A stretch of 64,000 bases of DNA from Abiotrophia defectiva ATCC 49176 (GCF_000160075.2 NZ_KI535341.1:1-64000), one strand, 5' to 3'. Counted from the first letter of the stretch, positions 48,875 to 57,938 are shown. Made by a program: numbers and translations. The notes: generated from the letters alone by a model not told the origin.

Positions 48875-49684
48875 TTAACCTTGGGTCAAACGTTTGCGGA
48901 TGTAACTAGAGCTATACTCAACAATCAGGATAAAGGCAATTAAGCCAATTAAGATGGCACCCACTTCATCCCATTTATAACCGTTAATCGCAAAAGTCAA
49001 TGGTGCCCCGATCCCGCCGGCTCCAACAACCCCTAAAATCGTGGCGTCACGTAGGTTCATGTCGAAACGGAAAATTAGGGTAGAGATTAGACTAGACCAG
49101 AGTTGAGGAATAATCCCGCAGCGAATTTTCTGGAAGGTAGAACACCCCGCAGCATCAAGCGCCTCGAGTATGGAATCGTCTAAATCATCAATGGTTTCCG
49201 AGAAGAGCTTAGAAATCATCCCAATCGAGGTAACTGATAGGGTCATGACCCCAGCAAAAGCACCTGGGCCGGTTACACGGATAAACATGAGCCCATAAAC
49301 GAAACTTGGGATGGTCCGAACTGCCATTACGAAGAGGCGTGTAATGACGGTAATGGGCATTGGCATGACCTTACGTGAAGCGAGAAAAGCCAAAGGAATA
49401 GAGAATACAGCCCCTACAATGGTTCCCATGAAAGCAATAGCTGCCGTTTCTAGGAGCAAGTGGAGTACGCCACTCTCACCTAAACCAAGTAAGGTTTCCA
49501 AGTTAGGGTGGAAAATCCCGCTAATAATATTGAAGGCAATGGTCGGGCCCTTTTCAGAAATATCAATAGAGCCCAAAGCTGACCAGGACCAAACAATGAG
49601 AATTACTAAACCAAGCACCCATAAGGCCTTGAAATACTTGTCTGAGGTACGTGATTCATACATTTCGTTAATTTTATTAATCAT
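48875..49684 (-). CDS. phnE: Phn-type ABC transporter permease (second)
   Basis: The 269-residue permease has five to six helices and the EAA-type loop EALDAAGCSTFQKIRCGIIPQ that contacts the ATPase. The end DATILGVVGAGGIG with FDMNLRDATIL is typical of PhnE. It is a paralogue of the preceding permease, and the pair would form a heterodimeric channel. AGGAGG supports the start. It is the last gene of the operon SBP-ATPase-permease-permease. The substrate is discussed under the binding protein. Confidence 0.9.
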   Translation of the reverse strand: MINKINEMYESRTSDKYFKALWVLGLVILIVWSWSALGSIDISEKGPTIAFNIISGIFHPNLETLLGLGESGVLHLLLETAAIAFMGTIVGAVFSIPLAFLASRKVMPMPITVITRLFVMAVRTIPSFVYGLMFIRVTGPGAFAGVMTLSVTSIGMISKLFSETIDDLDDSILEALDAAGCSTFQKIRCGIIPQLWSSLISTLIFRFDMNLRDATILGVVGAGGIGAPLTFAINGYKWDEVGAILIGLIAFILIVEYSSSYIRKRLTQG

Positions 49685-49696
49685 GATCCGAACCTC

Positions 49697-50521
49697 CTAA
49701 GTTAGTTTAGAGCGCAAGTAGCGACTGGTATACTCGATAATCAGGACTGTCACATAGAGGGCAACTAAAATCATACCTAAATTTGTATACTCACGCCAAG
49801 CAATCTTCTCATTCAAGATGACCCCAATCCCACCAGCACCAACCCATCCCAGAATGGCTGCGTGACGGACATTCCCTTCAAAAGTATAAAGGGAAGAAGC
49901 AAGATAGGAAGGTAAGACTTGCGGCAAAATAGCGCCTAGAAAACTATAAACCCGGTTAGCACCTAGGGCTTCCATGGCTTCAAATGGTTTCATATCAACC
50001 GTTTCAATCATTTCATAGAGTTGCTTAGCCATAAAGGAGAAGGTGAAGATGGCAATGGCCACCGTCCCAGCAAAAGTCCCAATCCCAAAAACCAGCGTCA
50101 AAACACTGGCGTAAATCAATGTCGGCACTGTCCGAATCAAGCTAAGAACTAATTTCATAGAGCCAGTAATCCACCGGTTAACAACCATGTTATAGGAAGC
50201 AACCACAGCGACTGGAATGGCCAGTAAGGCGCCAATGACAGAGCCTAAGATAGACATTTTAATGGTATCTAATAGCGGTCCCTGAACAGAAGCCCAGTAA
50301 TCCCAATTAGGCGGATACATCCGTCCTAAAATAACAAAGAATTGATTTCCTCGCTTGAGTAAGGTGGACATTTTGAAGCCAGTAAGTTCTATAGAATAAT
50401 AGAAAGCTAGGACAACCAAGATGAGATAAAGCCAGGTTAGAGAACGTTTCTTGCTGACGGTTTTACCATTGGGTAGGGTTCGGGTTTTCGGTCCCCACAT
50501 ACGATGCCAGAATGCATTCAT
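49697..50521 (-). CDS. phnE: Phn-type ABC transporter permease (first)
   Basis: This PhnE-family permease has an N-terminal cytoplasmic extension, five to six helices, the coupling loop EAMEALGANRVYSFLGAILPQ and the C-terminal NVRHAAILGWVGAGGIG. Three ATG codons stand in a row. The third, at 50521, has the best spacing from AGGGGG and gives 274 residues. It starts 12 bp after the ATPase stop codon. Confidence 0.9.
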   Translation of the reverse strand: MNAFWHRMWGPKTRTLPNGKTVSKKRSLTWLYLILVVLAFYYSIELTGFKMSTLLKRGNQFFVILGRMYPPNWDYWASVQGPLLDTIKMSILGSVIGALLAIPVAVVASYNMVVNRWITGSMKLVLSLIRTVPTLIYASVLTLVFGIGTFAGTVAIAIFTFSFMAKQLYEMIETVDMKPFEAMEALGANRVYSFLGAILPQVLPSYLASSLYTFEGNVRHAAILGWVGAGGIGVILNEKIAWREYTNLGMILVALYVTVLIIEYTSRYLRSKLT

Positions 50522-50533
50522 CATCATATCCCC

Positions 50534-51280
50534 CTATTCAATCGCTTGGCCCTTGTAAATCACATCCAAGATTTCAGGTGTGACTTGGTCAGAAGGTCCG
50601 TCATAGACAACTTCCCCATCACGAATACCAATGATACGATCACAGTATTCCAAGGCTAATTCCACATGGTGAATATTGAGTAAAATCGAGATCTTATCAT
50701 CTTGGTTAATAGCTTGGAAGTCTTCCATTACGGCTTTGGCTGTCACAGGGTCTAGAGCTGCGACCGGTTCATCGGCTAGAATAATCTCTGGGTTCTGCGC
50801 CAGCGTGCGTGCCAGGGCCACTCGTTGTTGTTGGCCCCCAGATAGTTGGTCTACCCGAGTGTAGGCTTTTTCTAAAATCCCTACGCGGTCCAAAGCGGTC
50901 AGCGCTCGAATTTCTTCTTCCTTCTTATAGTAACCAATGAGAACCCGCCAAAAAGGAATATCTGGCACAAAGGCATTCATCACATTGCTGATGACAGATG
51001 CCCGCGTTACTAGGTTAAAAGACTGGAAGATCATGCCAATTTTACGGCGAAAACGGCGTAAGCTTTGGCCTTTCAATTGACTTACATTGGTCCCATTAAC
51101 TGTTAGCTCCCCTTCACTAATAGGGTGCATGCAGTTGATGGTCCGGATTAGGGTAGATTTCCCCGCACCTGACAAACCGATAATCCCAACAAATTCTCCT
51201 TGCTCTATGGTCAAGTTGACATTCTTCAGAGCAGTCACCCCGTTGGGATAGCGCTTAGAGACATTCTTGAACTCTATCAT
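50534..51280 (-). CDS. phnC: Phn-type ABC transporter ATP-binding protein
   Basis: The 248-residue ATPase couples ATP hydrolysis to import. Walker A is [11 protein letters not shown], the Q loop is IFQSFNLV, the signature is [12 protein letters not shown], and Walker B is [13 protein letters not shown], followed by the H loop NIHHVELAL. The whole matches PhnC. The start at 51280 follows GAGGAGAGAGG. An upstream ATG at 51322 is rejected. It lies 128 bp after the binding-protein gene, with an attenuator-like terminator in between. Confidence 0.92.
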   Translation of the reverse strand: MIEFKNVSKRYPNGVTALKNVNLTIEQGEFVGIIGLSGAGKSTLIRTINCMHPISEGELTVNGTNVSQLKGQSLRRFRRKIGMIFQSFNLVTRASVISNVMNAFVPDIPFWRVLIGYYKKEEEIRALTALDRVGILEKAYTRVDQLSGGQQQRVALARTLAQNPEIILADEPVAALDPVTAKAVMEDFQAINQDDKISILLNIHHVELALEYCDRIIGIRDGEVVYDGPSDQVTPEILDVIYKGQAIE

Positions 51281-51356
51281 GTGTAATCCTCTCTCCTCAT
51301 TATAATGGCAGACAAGAAGCAATCCTTTAAGCTACTTCTGTCTGTGCTCTCTTATC

Positions 51357-51390
51357 ACAAAAAGAGCAGAGCCTCACGGAGACTCTGCCG
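51357..51390 (-). terminator. Terminator between phnD and phnC (partial)
   Basis: On the minus strand GCAGAG-CTC pairs with GAG-CTCTGC around cgt and is followed by CTTTTTG. It would let more binding protein than transporter be made. Confidence 0.7.
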
Positions 51391-51408
51391 TCTTGAGCGT
51401 CATGCGGA

Positions 51409-52434
51409 CTAGTTGCCCTTAATTAATTTTTGCGCTTCGCGCTCTTTGTTGTAGTCTTCGTCTTTGGCTTCTTTATAACCGGTGTGGTTGTAAATCTTGA
51501 TGACTTTCTTACCTTCTTCGGTCTTAGCAATATCCATCAAGGATTTCTTGATTGCTTCGTTCAATTCAGGTGAAACAGTTGTAGAAGTCTTGCTAGCAGA
51601 TACAGTATCATTGACGATGTCTGGTGTTACACCGATAACGTTAGTTGCTTCCCAGATAGGTGCTGAAGCGCCCATTTCTTTTTGCCACTTGTCAACGTTG
51701 TCGCGACGTAAGTCAGCATAACCAACAACAATATCCACTTGTTCAGCAGCCAAACGTGTCATGGCATTGGTGTAAGAATCAGATTGTACCACGTTAGCTA
51801 AATCGGTAATCTTCTTACCAAAGTTTTCTTTGAGCCAGAGGGTTGGGTAAATGTAACCTGATGCTGATGAAGAGGAGAGAACAGTCCATTTAGCAGAGTT
51901 GAGGTCGTCCCAAGTTAACTTTTCCCCCTTGTTGACTTTCTCAGCTAATTCTTTACCTTTAGCAGATGGGCCTGCTAAAATCAAGCCCTTGTAGAAGGTA
52001 ACTTGCTCATCAGTAGGTTCAGTTGCTTTCTTGTCATTCCATTCTTTTGGTTCAGTGGAATTTTTGTTAAGCCCTTGACGAGTAGCAGTTAGGAGAACTT
52101 CCACATCATCAGAAAAGAGAACATAAGTCCCTGATGGGATAAAACCATAGTCAAGAGTCCCTGATGCTAATCCTTCCCCTACAGCTTCAAAGTTAGTCCC
52201 TACTGTGATTTCTACGTTCTCAACTTCAAAACCATTTTTAGCAAGTTCGTCTTTCAATAATTGCTTGAGCGGTTCAGTCGATGTTACGATTTCGTCTGGG
52301 TTACGTGACGGCACGAAACCAATCTTAATCGTGTCAATTTTCTCTGCCGCCTTGGCAGTAAACGGTGCGATTAATCCGGCCACAAAGGTCGCAATTAAGG
52401 TGAAGATGGCAAAAAGCTTCAGGCTTTTTTTCAT
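51409..52434 (-). CDS. phnD: Phn-type ABC transporter substrate-binding protein
   Basis: The 341-residue protein has a signal peptide (KK, hydrophobic stretch, AKAAE cleavage near residue 30) and a periplasmic-binding-protein fold of the PhnD family: TIKIGFVPSRNPDEIV, then LDYGFIPSGTYVLF, SSSSASGYIYPTLWL and VDIVVGYADLRRD. The SSSSASGY turn is in the place where PhnD binds the phosphonate. Unusually for a Gram-positive binding protein there is no lipobox cysteine, so how it stays at the cell is unclear. No C-P lyase or phosphonatase genes are in the window. The PurBox-like site upstream suggests a purine-related ligand; this is inference. Confidence 0.87.
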   Translation of the reverse strand: MKKSLKLFAIFTLIATFVAGLIAPFTAKAAEKIDTIKIGFVPSRNPDEIVTSTEPLKQLLKDELAKNGFEVENVEITVGTNFEAVGEGLASGTLDYGFIPSGTYVLFSDDVEVLLTATRQGLNKNSTEPKEWNDKKATEPTDEQVTFYKGLILAGPSAKGKELAEKVNKGEKLTWDDLNSAKWTVLSSSSASGYIYPTLWLKENFGKKITDLANVVQSDSYTNAMTRLAAEQVDIVVGYADLRRDNVDKWQKEMGASAPIWEATNVIGVTPDIVNDTVSASKTSTTVSPELNEAIKKSLMDIAKTEEGKKVIKIYNHTGYKEAKDEDYNKEREAQKLIKGN

Positions 52435-52474
52435 TTTAAGGATCCCTCCAACAAAAATAATAGATTCTACCCAA

Positions 52475-52502
52475 ATTATAACACCCCCTTATCTTCCGGC
52501 AA
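52475..52502 (-). promoter_or_regulatory. Promoter of the phnD-C-E-E operon
   Basis: On the minus strand, TTGCCG and TATAAT are separated by 16 bp; start near 52468. Confidence 0.6.
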
Positions 52503-52546
52503 GAAATAAATTATCAAAAGTGCCTTTTCGCTGGTTTTATTTTTCA

Positions 52547-52559
52547 AACGTTCGTGTTT
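52547..52559 (-). promoter_or_regulatory. PurBox-like site in front of phnD
   Basis: On the minus strand aaacacgaacgtt is the same as the site before the purine permease except for two bases at the end, and it matches about 10 of 13 PurBox positions. It lies about 86 bp before the likely start, roughly one helix turn further than at the permease. Confidence 0.5.
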
Positions 52560-52583
52560 TTTGACCCTGGCTTAATCAATCAT

Positions 52584-52618
52584 AAAAAGCCCACGCCTCC
52601 TTGCCGGAGGTGTGGGCT
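52584..52618 (-). terminator. Terminator of htrA
   Basis: On the minus strand AGCCCAC-CCTCC pairs with GGAGG-GTGGGCT and is followed by TTTTTATG. Confidence 0.85.
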
Positions 52619-52632
52619 ATCATTATTGACTA

Positions 52633-53931
52633 CTAACGTTGGCCTGGGAATGGTAGGCGTGGAGTTTGGCCTTCTTGGCCGTTCTCTTGCTCTTGTCCTT
52701 GACCTTGTTGGCCTTGTTGATATTGTTGGAGATTATTGGTACTTTGTTGCTCAGGTTGGGCACCGAGAGTGACTTGGACTTTGGTTTCCTTCCCTTCTCT
52801 TAGGACGGTTAACTCTACTTTGTCACCTACATTATAAGCATAGAGCTCCCGACGTAATTCCAAGATATTCTTGATCTCTTTATCGCCAATCTTGGTGATG
52901 ACGTCATATTTTTTGAGGCCGGCTGTTTCAGCTGGTGAGCCTTTGACAGTATCTGTTACCACAACACCGTCCGTTTGATCAGACTTGAGTTTGAGGATTT
53001 CGGTCTTAGATCGGCTGGTGATGTTAGCTAAGTCATTTTGACTAATCCCGATGAATGGTCGAGTGACTTTGCCATCTTTTTCAAGTTGGGCAATGACACG
53101 TTGAACTTCTTTGGACGGAATAGCGAAGCCCATTCCTTCGACGTCAACATTCGAGAACTTGCTAGAGTTGATACCCACTAGATCGCCGTCCTTATTGAGT
53201 AAGGCACCACCAGAGTTACCAGGGTTGATAGCTGCCGAGGTTTGAATGAGCGTAGTCTCAATATCGGCTTGGCCGTCTTTGTTGAGGTCCATTGGCACAA
53301 TCCGTGATTGACCCGAAATAATCCCTTGAGTTACGGAGTTAGAGAACTTGCTGCCTAGAGGCGAGCCAATAGCGATGGCGATGCTCCCCACCTTAGTTGC
53401 GTCAGAGTCAGCGAACTTAATGGCTGATTTAACATTCTTGGACGAAATCTTGACGACAGCTAAGTCGGACACGGCATCACGGCCAACCAATTCCCCATCT
53501 TCTGTGGTCCCATCAGCTAATTTGACTTTAAGGGAATCAGCATTTTCCACCACGTGGTTATTGGTTACCAAATAGGCTGTATCACCGTCAATCTTATAGA
53601 TGACGCCACTACCCTCACCCGCTAATTTTTGGGAGGCACTTGGGTCTTCCAAATCCACTTGGTTTTCACCACCCGTGCCATAGCCATATAAATTATTTTG
53701 TTGGCTTTCTTTCTGGTAGTTTTGGATCGACACGACAGAGTCTTTAGCCTTCTCAACAGCCTTCATAATGGTCTCTTCAAATTCACTGGCTGTTCCTTGA
53801 GCTTGGACTGTATTGGTTTGATTCTGAGAAGCCGTCGGTGTTACGACATTTTGCAAGGCTAGGCCACTTAAGATAAGCGCTCCCCCTGTTAAAGAACCCA
53901 CGACTAATTTAATAAATTTTCTGCTTTTCAT
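52633..53931 (-). CDS. htrA: HtrA/DegP-type serine protease
   Basis: This membrane-anchored surface protease degrades misfolded secreted proteins. The 432 residues hold an N-terminal helix (about 8-27), the trypsin-like domain with triad His126 (TNNHVVEN), Asp156 (VSDLAVV) and Ser240 (INPGNSGGAL), and one PDZ domain (about 295-385). An unusual tail of about 40 residues is rich in Gln and Gly and ends PFPGQR. The tail is probably disordered and wall-facing. GAGGAAG precedes the start. It is monocistronic with its own terminator. Confidence 0.94.
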   Translation of the reverse strand: MKSRKFIKLVVGSLTGGALILSGLALQNVVTPTASQNQTNTVQAQGTASEFEETIMKAVEKAKDSVVSIQNYQKESQQNNLYGYGTGGENQVDLEDPSASQKLAGEGSGVIYKIDGDTAYLVTNNHVVENADSLKVKLADGTTEDGELVGRDAVSDLAVVKISSKNVKSAIKFADSDATKVGSIAIAIGSPLGSKFSNSVTQGIISGQSRIVPMDLNKDGQADIETTLIQTSAAINPGNSGGALLNKDGDLVGINSSKFSNVDVEGMGFAIPSKEVQRVIAQLEKDGKVTRPFIGISQNDLANITSRSKTEILKLKSDQTDGVVVTDTVKGSPAETAGLKKYDVITKIGDKEIKNILELRRELYAYNVGDKVELTVLREGKETKVQVTLGAQPEQQSTNNLQQYQQGQQGQGQEQENGQEGQTPRLPFPGQR

Positions 53932-54136
53932 CGAACTTCCTCTTTTCTCTCATATGAGTTTATTGTTTTTCCTGATGCTTCTATCCTAACATCGACATGT
54001 GAAAAGAATTTGAAAATTATATTACAAAGCAGTTATTTAATTGGTAAAGAATCCAGATTTTTAGGCCCATTTCACGGCAATTTCATTCATATTTTGATTG
54101 CGAGGATTAGCTATTTTCTACCCTGTCTTGTTCACA

Positions 54137-54168
54137 CAAAAAAGGACCAGAGGCAAGCCCCTAGTCCT
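54137..54168 (-). terminator. Terminator of the CPBP-arsR operon
   Basis: On the minus strand AGGAC-AGGGG pairs with CCTCT-GTCCT and is followed by TTTTTTG. Confidence 0.8.
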
Positions 54169-54178
54169 ATCTTAATGT

Positions 54179-54559
54179 CTAGCATTCATGTATCTTACCA
54201 CATTTTGGACAACGGCCTCGCATGCGGTTAGCTAAATCGATGAATTTGCTAACTAGCTGGCTATCCAAAGAATAGATTACATGCTTGCCTTCCTTCTCCG
54301 AACGGATAATGCCGTGTTTACGCAAAGTAATCAGATGGTGAGACGTGGTCGCCACAGTCGCATCAATTAGACGCGAAATTTCATAAACGCAGAGGCGTTC
54401 ATAAACTGTCAAGACATGCATAATCTTCACTCGGTTGAGGTCACCCAAAACCTTGAAAAGTGCCGCCTGAGCAGCCAGTTGATCTGGATCCATGACTTCC
54501 TTGAGCCGCTCACATTCCGTACTAATTACTTGTTCTTCTAAACATTCATATTCTGCCAT
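54179..54559 (-). CDS. ArsR-family transcriptional regulator, cysteine-rich
   Basis: The 126-residue winged-helix repressor resembles CadC/CzrA metal sensors: LFKVLGDLNRVKIMHVL, ERLCVYEISRLI and ATVATTSHHLITLRKHGIIRSEKEGKHVIYSL (in parts). Cysteines lie where CadC has its metal site (Cys6, Cys16, Cys57), although the usual CVC is CVY here. A second group, Cys117-x2-Cys120 and Cys126, ends the protein in CPKCGKIHEC. A soft metal or a redox signal may be sensed. No metal pump lies nearby. The gene follows the CPBP protease gene by 11 bp. AAGGAGG supports the start. Confidence 0.87.
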   Translation of the reverse strand: MAEYECLEEQVISTECERLKEVMDPDQLAAQAALFKVLGDLNRVKIMHVLTVYERLCVYEISRLIDATVATTSHHLITLRKHGIIRSEKEGKHVIYSLDSQLVSKFIDLANRMRGRCPKCGKIHEC

Positions 54560-54570
54560 GTCTTCCCTCC

Positions 54571-55305
54571 TTATAGGCCATACATCATCATGACGGCCAC
54601 ACAGTTATTAATGATATGGACACAGATGGTATATTCAAGTCGTCTGGTCTTCAAATAAGTCAGCCCGAAAATTAGACCCATGCCAGCGTATAGGCCCCAT
54701 TCTAACACATTAGCTGGTCGGTGCAAGAGCCCAAAAATCACACTAGAAATCCCCAGCCCTAGCCAGGGCAGTTGAGGCAATAAGTACTTCATCAATAAGC
54801 CTCTGAAGAGTATTTCTTCAACAATTGGACCCAATATGGACAAGGCTAAAAAAGTCAGTAGGAATGGGGCTCCTTGCGTAGATATCCGTAAGGCAGCCTG
54901 ATTCTGAGTGGTTTCAAAGGCTGGATTATAGGCAATCAGGACTTGGTCATAAAGAGTCAGGTAGCCATACATGATCCCATAAACAGCAAACCCGCCTATT
55001 AAGAGCTTCCATTTATTGATCGTCCAATCAAAGAGCTTAAAACCAAAAATAGAAATGCCCAAGATTAGGACGACTAGCCCAACCGCCTCCATAATGACAA
55101 AGGTCCAGGGCTGTATATAGGCCAGGTCACTCAAATCCGCTCCTACTAAATCATAGGACTCGAGCCCTGACCGAGCCAGACCATACTGGATCAAGCCAGT
55201 CACAGCTAATATTTGGCTAGTTAGATAGACGCCTATTAGCAAAAGCACCTTCCACCAGCTATCCTTAACCGGATCTTGCCAAGCTTGGTTTAATTTTTGC
55301 CACAT
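54571..55305 (-). CDS. CPBP-family intramembrane protease
   Basis: The 244-residue membrane protein belongs to the CAAX-processing/bacteriocin-immunity family. The catalytic motif EEILFRG sits in a late helix (LGPIVEEILFRGLLM), followed by a second His in FGLLHRPAN and an Asn in CVHIINN. Six or seven helices are visible. Relatives process membrane peptides or give immunity to bacteriocins. AGAGGAG supports the start. It is the first gene of a pair with the ArsR regulator. Confidence 0.87.
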   Translation of the reverse strand: MWQKLNQAWQDPVKDSWWKVLLLIGVYLTSQILAVTGLIQYGLARSGLESYDLVGADLSDLAYIQPWTFVIMEAVGLVVLILGISIFGFKLFDWTINKWKLLIGGFAVYGIMYGYLTLYDQVLIAYNPAFETTQNQAALRISTQGAPFLLTFLALSILGPIVEEILFRGLLMKYLLPQLPWLGLGISSVIFGLLHRPANVLEWGLYAGMGLIFGLTYLKTRRLEYTICVHIINNCVAVMMMYGL

Positions 55306-55325
55306 GCGCCCTCAACTCCTCTCGC

Positions 55326-56360
55326 TTAGTTGATCAACTTTTCCAATTGGATAAGGCCTTGGAACCAGTCCGCACCTAAGACTTCATTGAATTGTGCTTG
55401 ACTTAAGACTGCATCCCCTGTCGGTTCCGTCAGGGAAGTAGCTTTCAAATCTAAATGGTACTCTAGCGCCACCTTACCTTGAATCAGGCCAACTGAGATT
55501 TTTTTATTGGCATAGTCCAAGCTGATGGTCCCATCGTAATCATCGGTGAACAAATCAAAGGTTTCCTTGAGTCTTGGAAAGTCAGCTTGATGCTTCTTCA
55601 TAATAGCCGTCAACTGCTTACCGGCCTCATCCGATAACTCATAGCTTAACACTTGGTTGTCTTTCTTGCTTGGTTGGGGTTGGCTCGCTAGCCAATCCGT
55701 CAGGACTGCTTGATAGAAGGCTTGCCAATCTTGGCTAATTTCATAGCTAGTTTGGGCCTGTTCCGTAGAATCTAAGGCCACAAATTTATCTTTGAGTGTA
55801 GCGGTCTTGCTCTCATCCAAATGAGCTAATTTATCTAGAGCTGTATCCTTAACGGCCTCTGCTTGACTATTAGCCACTTGCTTGGCAAAGCCCATCAAAT
55901 CTTCAACTGCCTGCCAAGCAGCCGTCACCTTGCCCTCTGATAGCTTCATCATGGCAGTAAAAGGTAGGGCGTGCGAATCTGTTTGATGTAAGTAACGCAT
56001 GTCACCAGAATTGATGGTAACCAAGGTTTTCCCCTTAGGTTGGCCATTATCACGGCCATCGATTAAGGCCACATTCATGACTACACGCGCCTGGTCGTGA
56101 TAGAGAGCAGTTAGGATTGTTTCTGGCTGCTCTATTTTAATCTCTGGTAAGTCTTTATTGGGATCCTCTTGCTGACTAGAGGACTCACTAGAGTTGGAAC
56201 TCTCACTCTTCGGCTGACTGGCTTGTTCTGAGCCAAACTGGGTCACAGGCGATAAATCTTGGCGTTCTTGCGCACCAATCTGGGAAAGGGCCTGTGGCAC
56301 CACTAAGAGTTGGTTGGCTAAGATTAGGGCAAGGGCACATTTTTTAAGTGATAATTTCAT
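55326..56360 (-). CDS. Secreted protein of unknown function with serine-rich linker
   Basis: The 344-residue protein has a signal peptide (about 1-29), a short Ser/Gln-rich linker (about 46-68), and a domain of about 270 residues that looks like an extracytoplasmic lipid- or peptide-binding sandwich: ARVVMNVALIDG, LVTINSGDMRYLHQ, MMKLSEGKV, then a helical middle, and TISLDYANKKISVGLI. The overall plan resembles DUF6612-type proteins, a weak similarity judged by eye. No lipobox or sortase motif is present. AAAGGAG supports the start. It precedes the CPBP gene by 20 bp and may share its transcript. Confidence 0.65.
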   Translation of the reverse strand: MKLSLKKCALALILANQLLVVPQALSQIGAQERQDLSPVTQFGSEQASQPKSESSNSSESSSQQEDPNKDLPEIKIEQPETILTALYHDQARVVMNVALIDGRDNGQPKGKTLVTINSGDMRYLHQTDSHALPFTAMMKLSEGKVTAAWQAVEDLMGFAKQVANSQAEAVKDTALDKLAHLDESKTATLKDKFVALDSTEQAQTSYEISQDWQAFYQAVLTDWLASQPQPSKKDNQVLSYELSDEAGKQLTAIMKKHQADFPRLKETFDLFTDDYDGTISLDYANKKISVGLIQGKVALEYHLDLKATSLTEPTGDAVLSQAQFNEVLGADWFQGLIQLEKLIN

Positions 56361-56396
56361 AGGCTTTAACTCCTTTATTGTGGGGAAAGAGTAGCG

Positions 56397-56750
56397 TTAG
56401 CGCTGGTTTAAATAGGCTTTGACATCTGGGCCGACAAATACCTGTCCCTGATCCGTCAACAGAATAGGACGTTTGACTAGCATGCCGTCGGTCGCCAGAA
56501 GCTCGAATTGCTGGTCCGAGCTTAAGTCATCCCAACGGTCTTTAAGGCCCATGCCACGGTAGAGTTGACCACTCGTATTGACTAGCTTCTTGGTCGAGCT
56601 AAGACCTGCCTGTTGATACCAAGTTTTTAGCTCTTGTGCACTAGGACGATCCACATTAATCTCGCGATAGTGATAAGTAAGGCCTTGGGCCTCAAGTAGT
56701 CGCTCCACCTCCCGGCAAGTCGAACATTTTTTTAGACCGATTAATTCCAT
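56397..56750 (-). CDS. ArsC/Spx-family thioredoxin-fold protein
   Basis: The 117-residue protein has the ArsC-like fold. The redox motif is Cys9-Ser-Thr-Cys12 in LKKCSTCREVERLL, and the cis-Pro region is LVKRPILLT, both close to the YusI/ArsC branch. Members act as thiol oxidoreductases, glutaredoxin-linked arsenate reductases, or (Spx) as RNA polymerase binders. The Arg of the Spx RPI motif is present (KRPI), but the rest does not decide. The ATG at 56750 follows AGGAGG. The gene ends just before a possible shared transcript with the secreted protein gene. Confidence 0.85.
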   Translation of the reverse strand: MELIGLKKCSTCREVERLLEAQGLTYHYREINVDRPSAQELKTWYQQAGLSSTKKLVNTSGQLYRGMGLKDRWDDLSSDQQFELLATDGMLVKRPILLTDQGQVFVGPDVKAYLNQR

Positions 56751-56863
56751 GGACTTTCCTCCTAGCTCTACTTGGCCAAGCAACATTCAAGTAGGTATTT
56801 GATATTCTATAACTCTCATTCTACCATAAAAAACTAAGAAAAACTAAGGATAATCGCTAGACA

Positions 56864-56897
56864 CAAAAAGCCCCCTCCTAACTAAGAGGAGAGGGCG
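56864..56897 (-). terminator. Terminator of the agaS-nagA-lacD operon
   Basis: On the minus strand GCCCTCTCC pairs with GGAGGGGGC and is followed by TTTTTGTG. Confidence 0.8.
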
Positions 56898-56913
56898 CCT
56901 AGTATTAGCTCAC

Positions 56914-57912
56914 TTAATCCAAGACTGATAAGCGCTTAGTCCATGGTGTTGCCGTACGGGCGAGGACTTGGTTAAGAGCTTCAATATTGGCCTTACCTTG
57001 AGATTCCAGCCAGTCACGACAAGCTTGTTCACCTTCTGAAGCAAAGACAGGCACAGCATCCTTCCAAGTAGCCCGACCACAAAGCACCCCGTTGAATTCG
57101 GCACCTGCTTCCTTGGCGAAGTCCAGGGTTTCTTGGAAGAGTTGCGCAGAGACACCTGCACTGAGGTAGATGTATGGCAGATGGGTTACCTCGCTTTGTT
57201 CTTTAAAGAGTTTGAGGGCTTCTGGACGGCTATAGACTACTTGCCCCTCCGCAAAACCTTCCACAAATTTCATATTAACAGGCACTTCTACCTTCAAGAC
57301 ATCAACATGGTAGCGTTTGTGGGAGAAAATCTTCATGGCTTCTAGCACTTTATGTGGTTTCTCCTTAGCAAACTCTGCCCCTTTCTCATCGTTTAGGGTC
57401 GCATCATAGGTCACAATCTCTAAGAAGAAAGGAATTTCTTCCGCTTCACATTCAGAACCAATCCGCTCAACGAAAGCATGCTTGCGTTCATTGATCGCAT
57501 CGTCTTCATCTACATCATAGTAGAGCAGGAACTTAACCGCATCTGCCCCTTGTTCTTTGAGGCGGTATGCAGACCACTCAGGCAACAAGTCTGGTAAACG
57601 CCCAGGTTCAGATGCATCATAGCCAGTTTCTTCATAGGCTAAGAGCAAGCCCGCGTCGATTGAACGACGTGCCGCCGCAGGTAAACCATACTCTGGATCT
57701 AAGAGAATAGACGATGCGTATGGTGTCAATTCTTCGGAAATGGCAATCTTAAAGTCTTCAACAGCGCGTTGCACATCTTCAACACCGCCACCTGAAGCAA
57801 TCATCTTACGTAAGGAACCACGTTGGTCAATGGCTAAGGCTGAGATAACTCCTGATTCAGTCGATAGTTGTTGTAATTTTTCGTATTTGGCTTTTGATAC
57901 TTGTCTCATCAT
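56914..57912 (-). CDS. lacD: Tagatose 1,6-bisphosphate aldolase
   Basis: It splits tagatose-1,6-bisphosphate to dihydroxyacetone phosphate and glyceraldehyde-3-phosphate. The 332 residues match class I Lac[14 protein letters not shown] near residue 25, [24 protein letters not shown] (Schiff-base region), VLKVEVPVN and [17 protein letters not shown] precedes two adjacent ATG codons. It follows nagA by 26 bp. In this operon it finishes the galactosamine branch: AgaS makes tagatose-6-phosphate, and the kinase LacC, needed in between, is not in the window. Confidence 0.95.
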   Translation of the reverse strand: MMRQVSKAKYEKLQQLSTESGVISALAIDQRGSLRKMIASGGGVEDVQRAVEDFKIAISEELTPYASSILLDPEYGLPAAARRSIDAGLLLAYEETGYDASEPGRLPDLLPEWSAYRLKEQGADAVKFLLYYDVDEDDAINERKHAFVERIGSECEAEEIPFFLEIVTYDATLNDEKGAEFAKEKPHKVLEAMKIFSHKRYHVDVLKVEVPVNMKFVEGFAEGQVVYSRPEALKLFKEQSEVTHLPYIYLSAGVSAQLFQETLDFAKEAGAEFNGVLCGRATWKDAVPVFASEGEQACRDWLESQGKANIEALNQVLARTATPWTKRLSVLD

Positions 57913-57938
57913 TGTTCTCTCCTTTTATGAGGCTTGTT

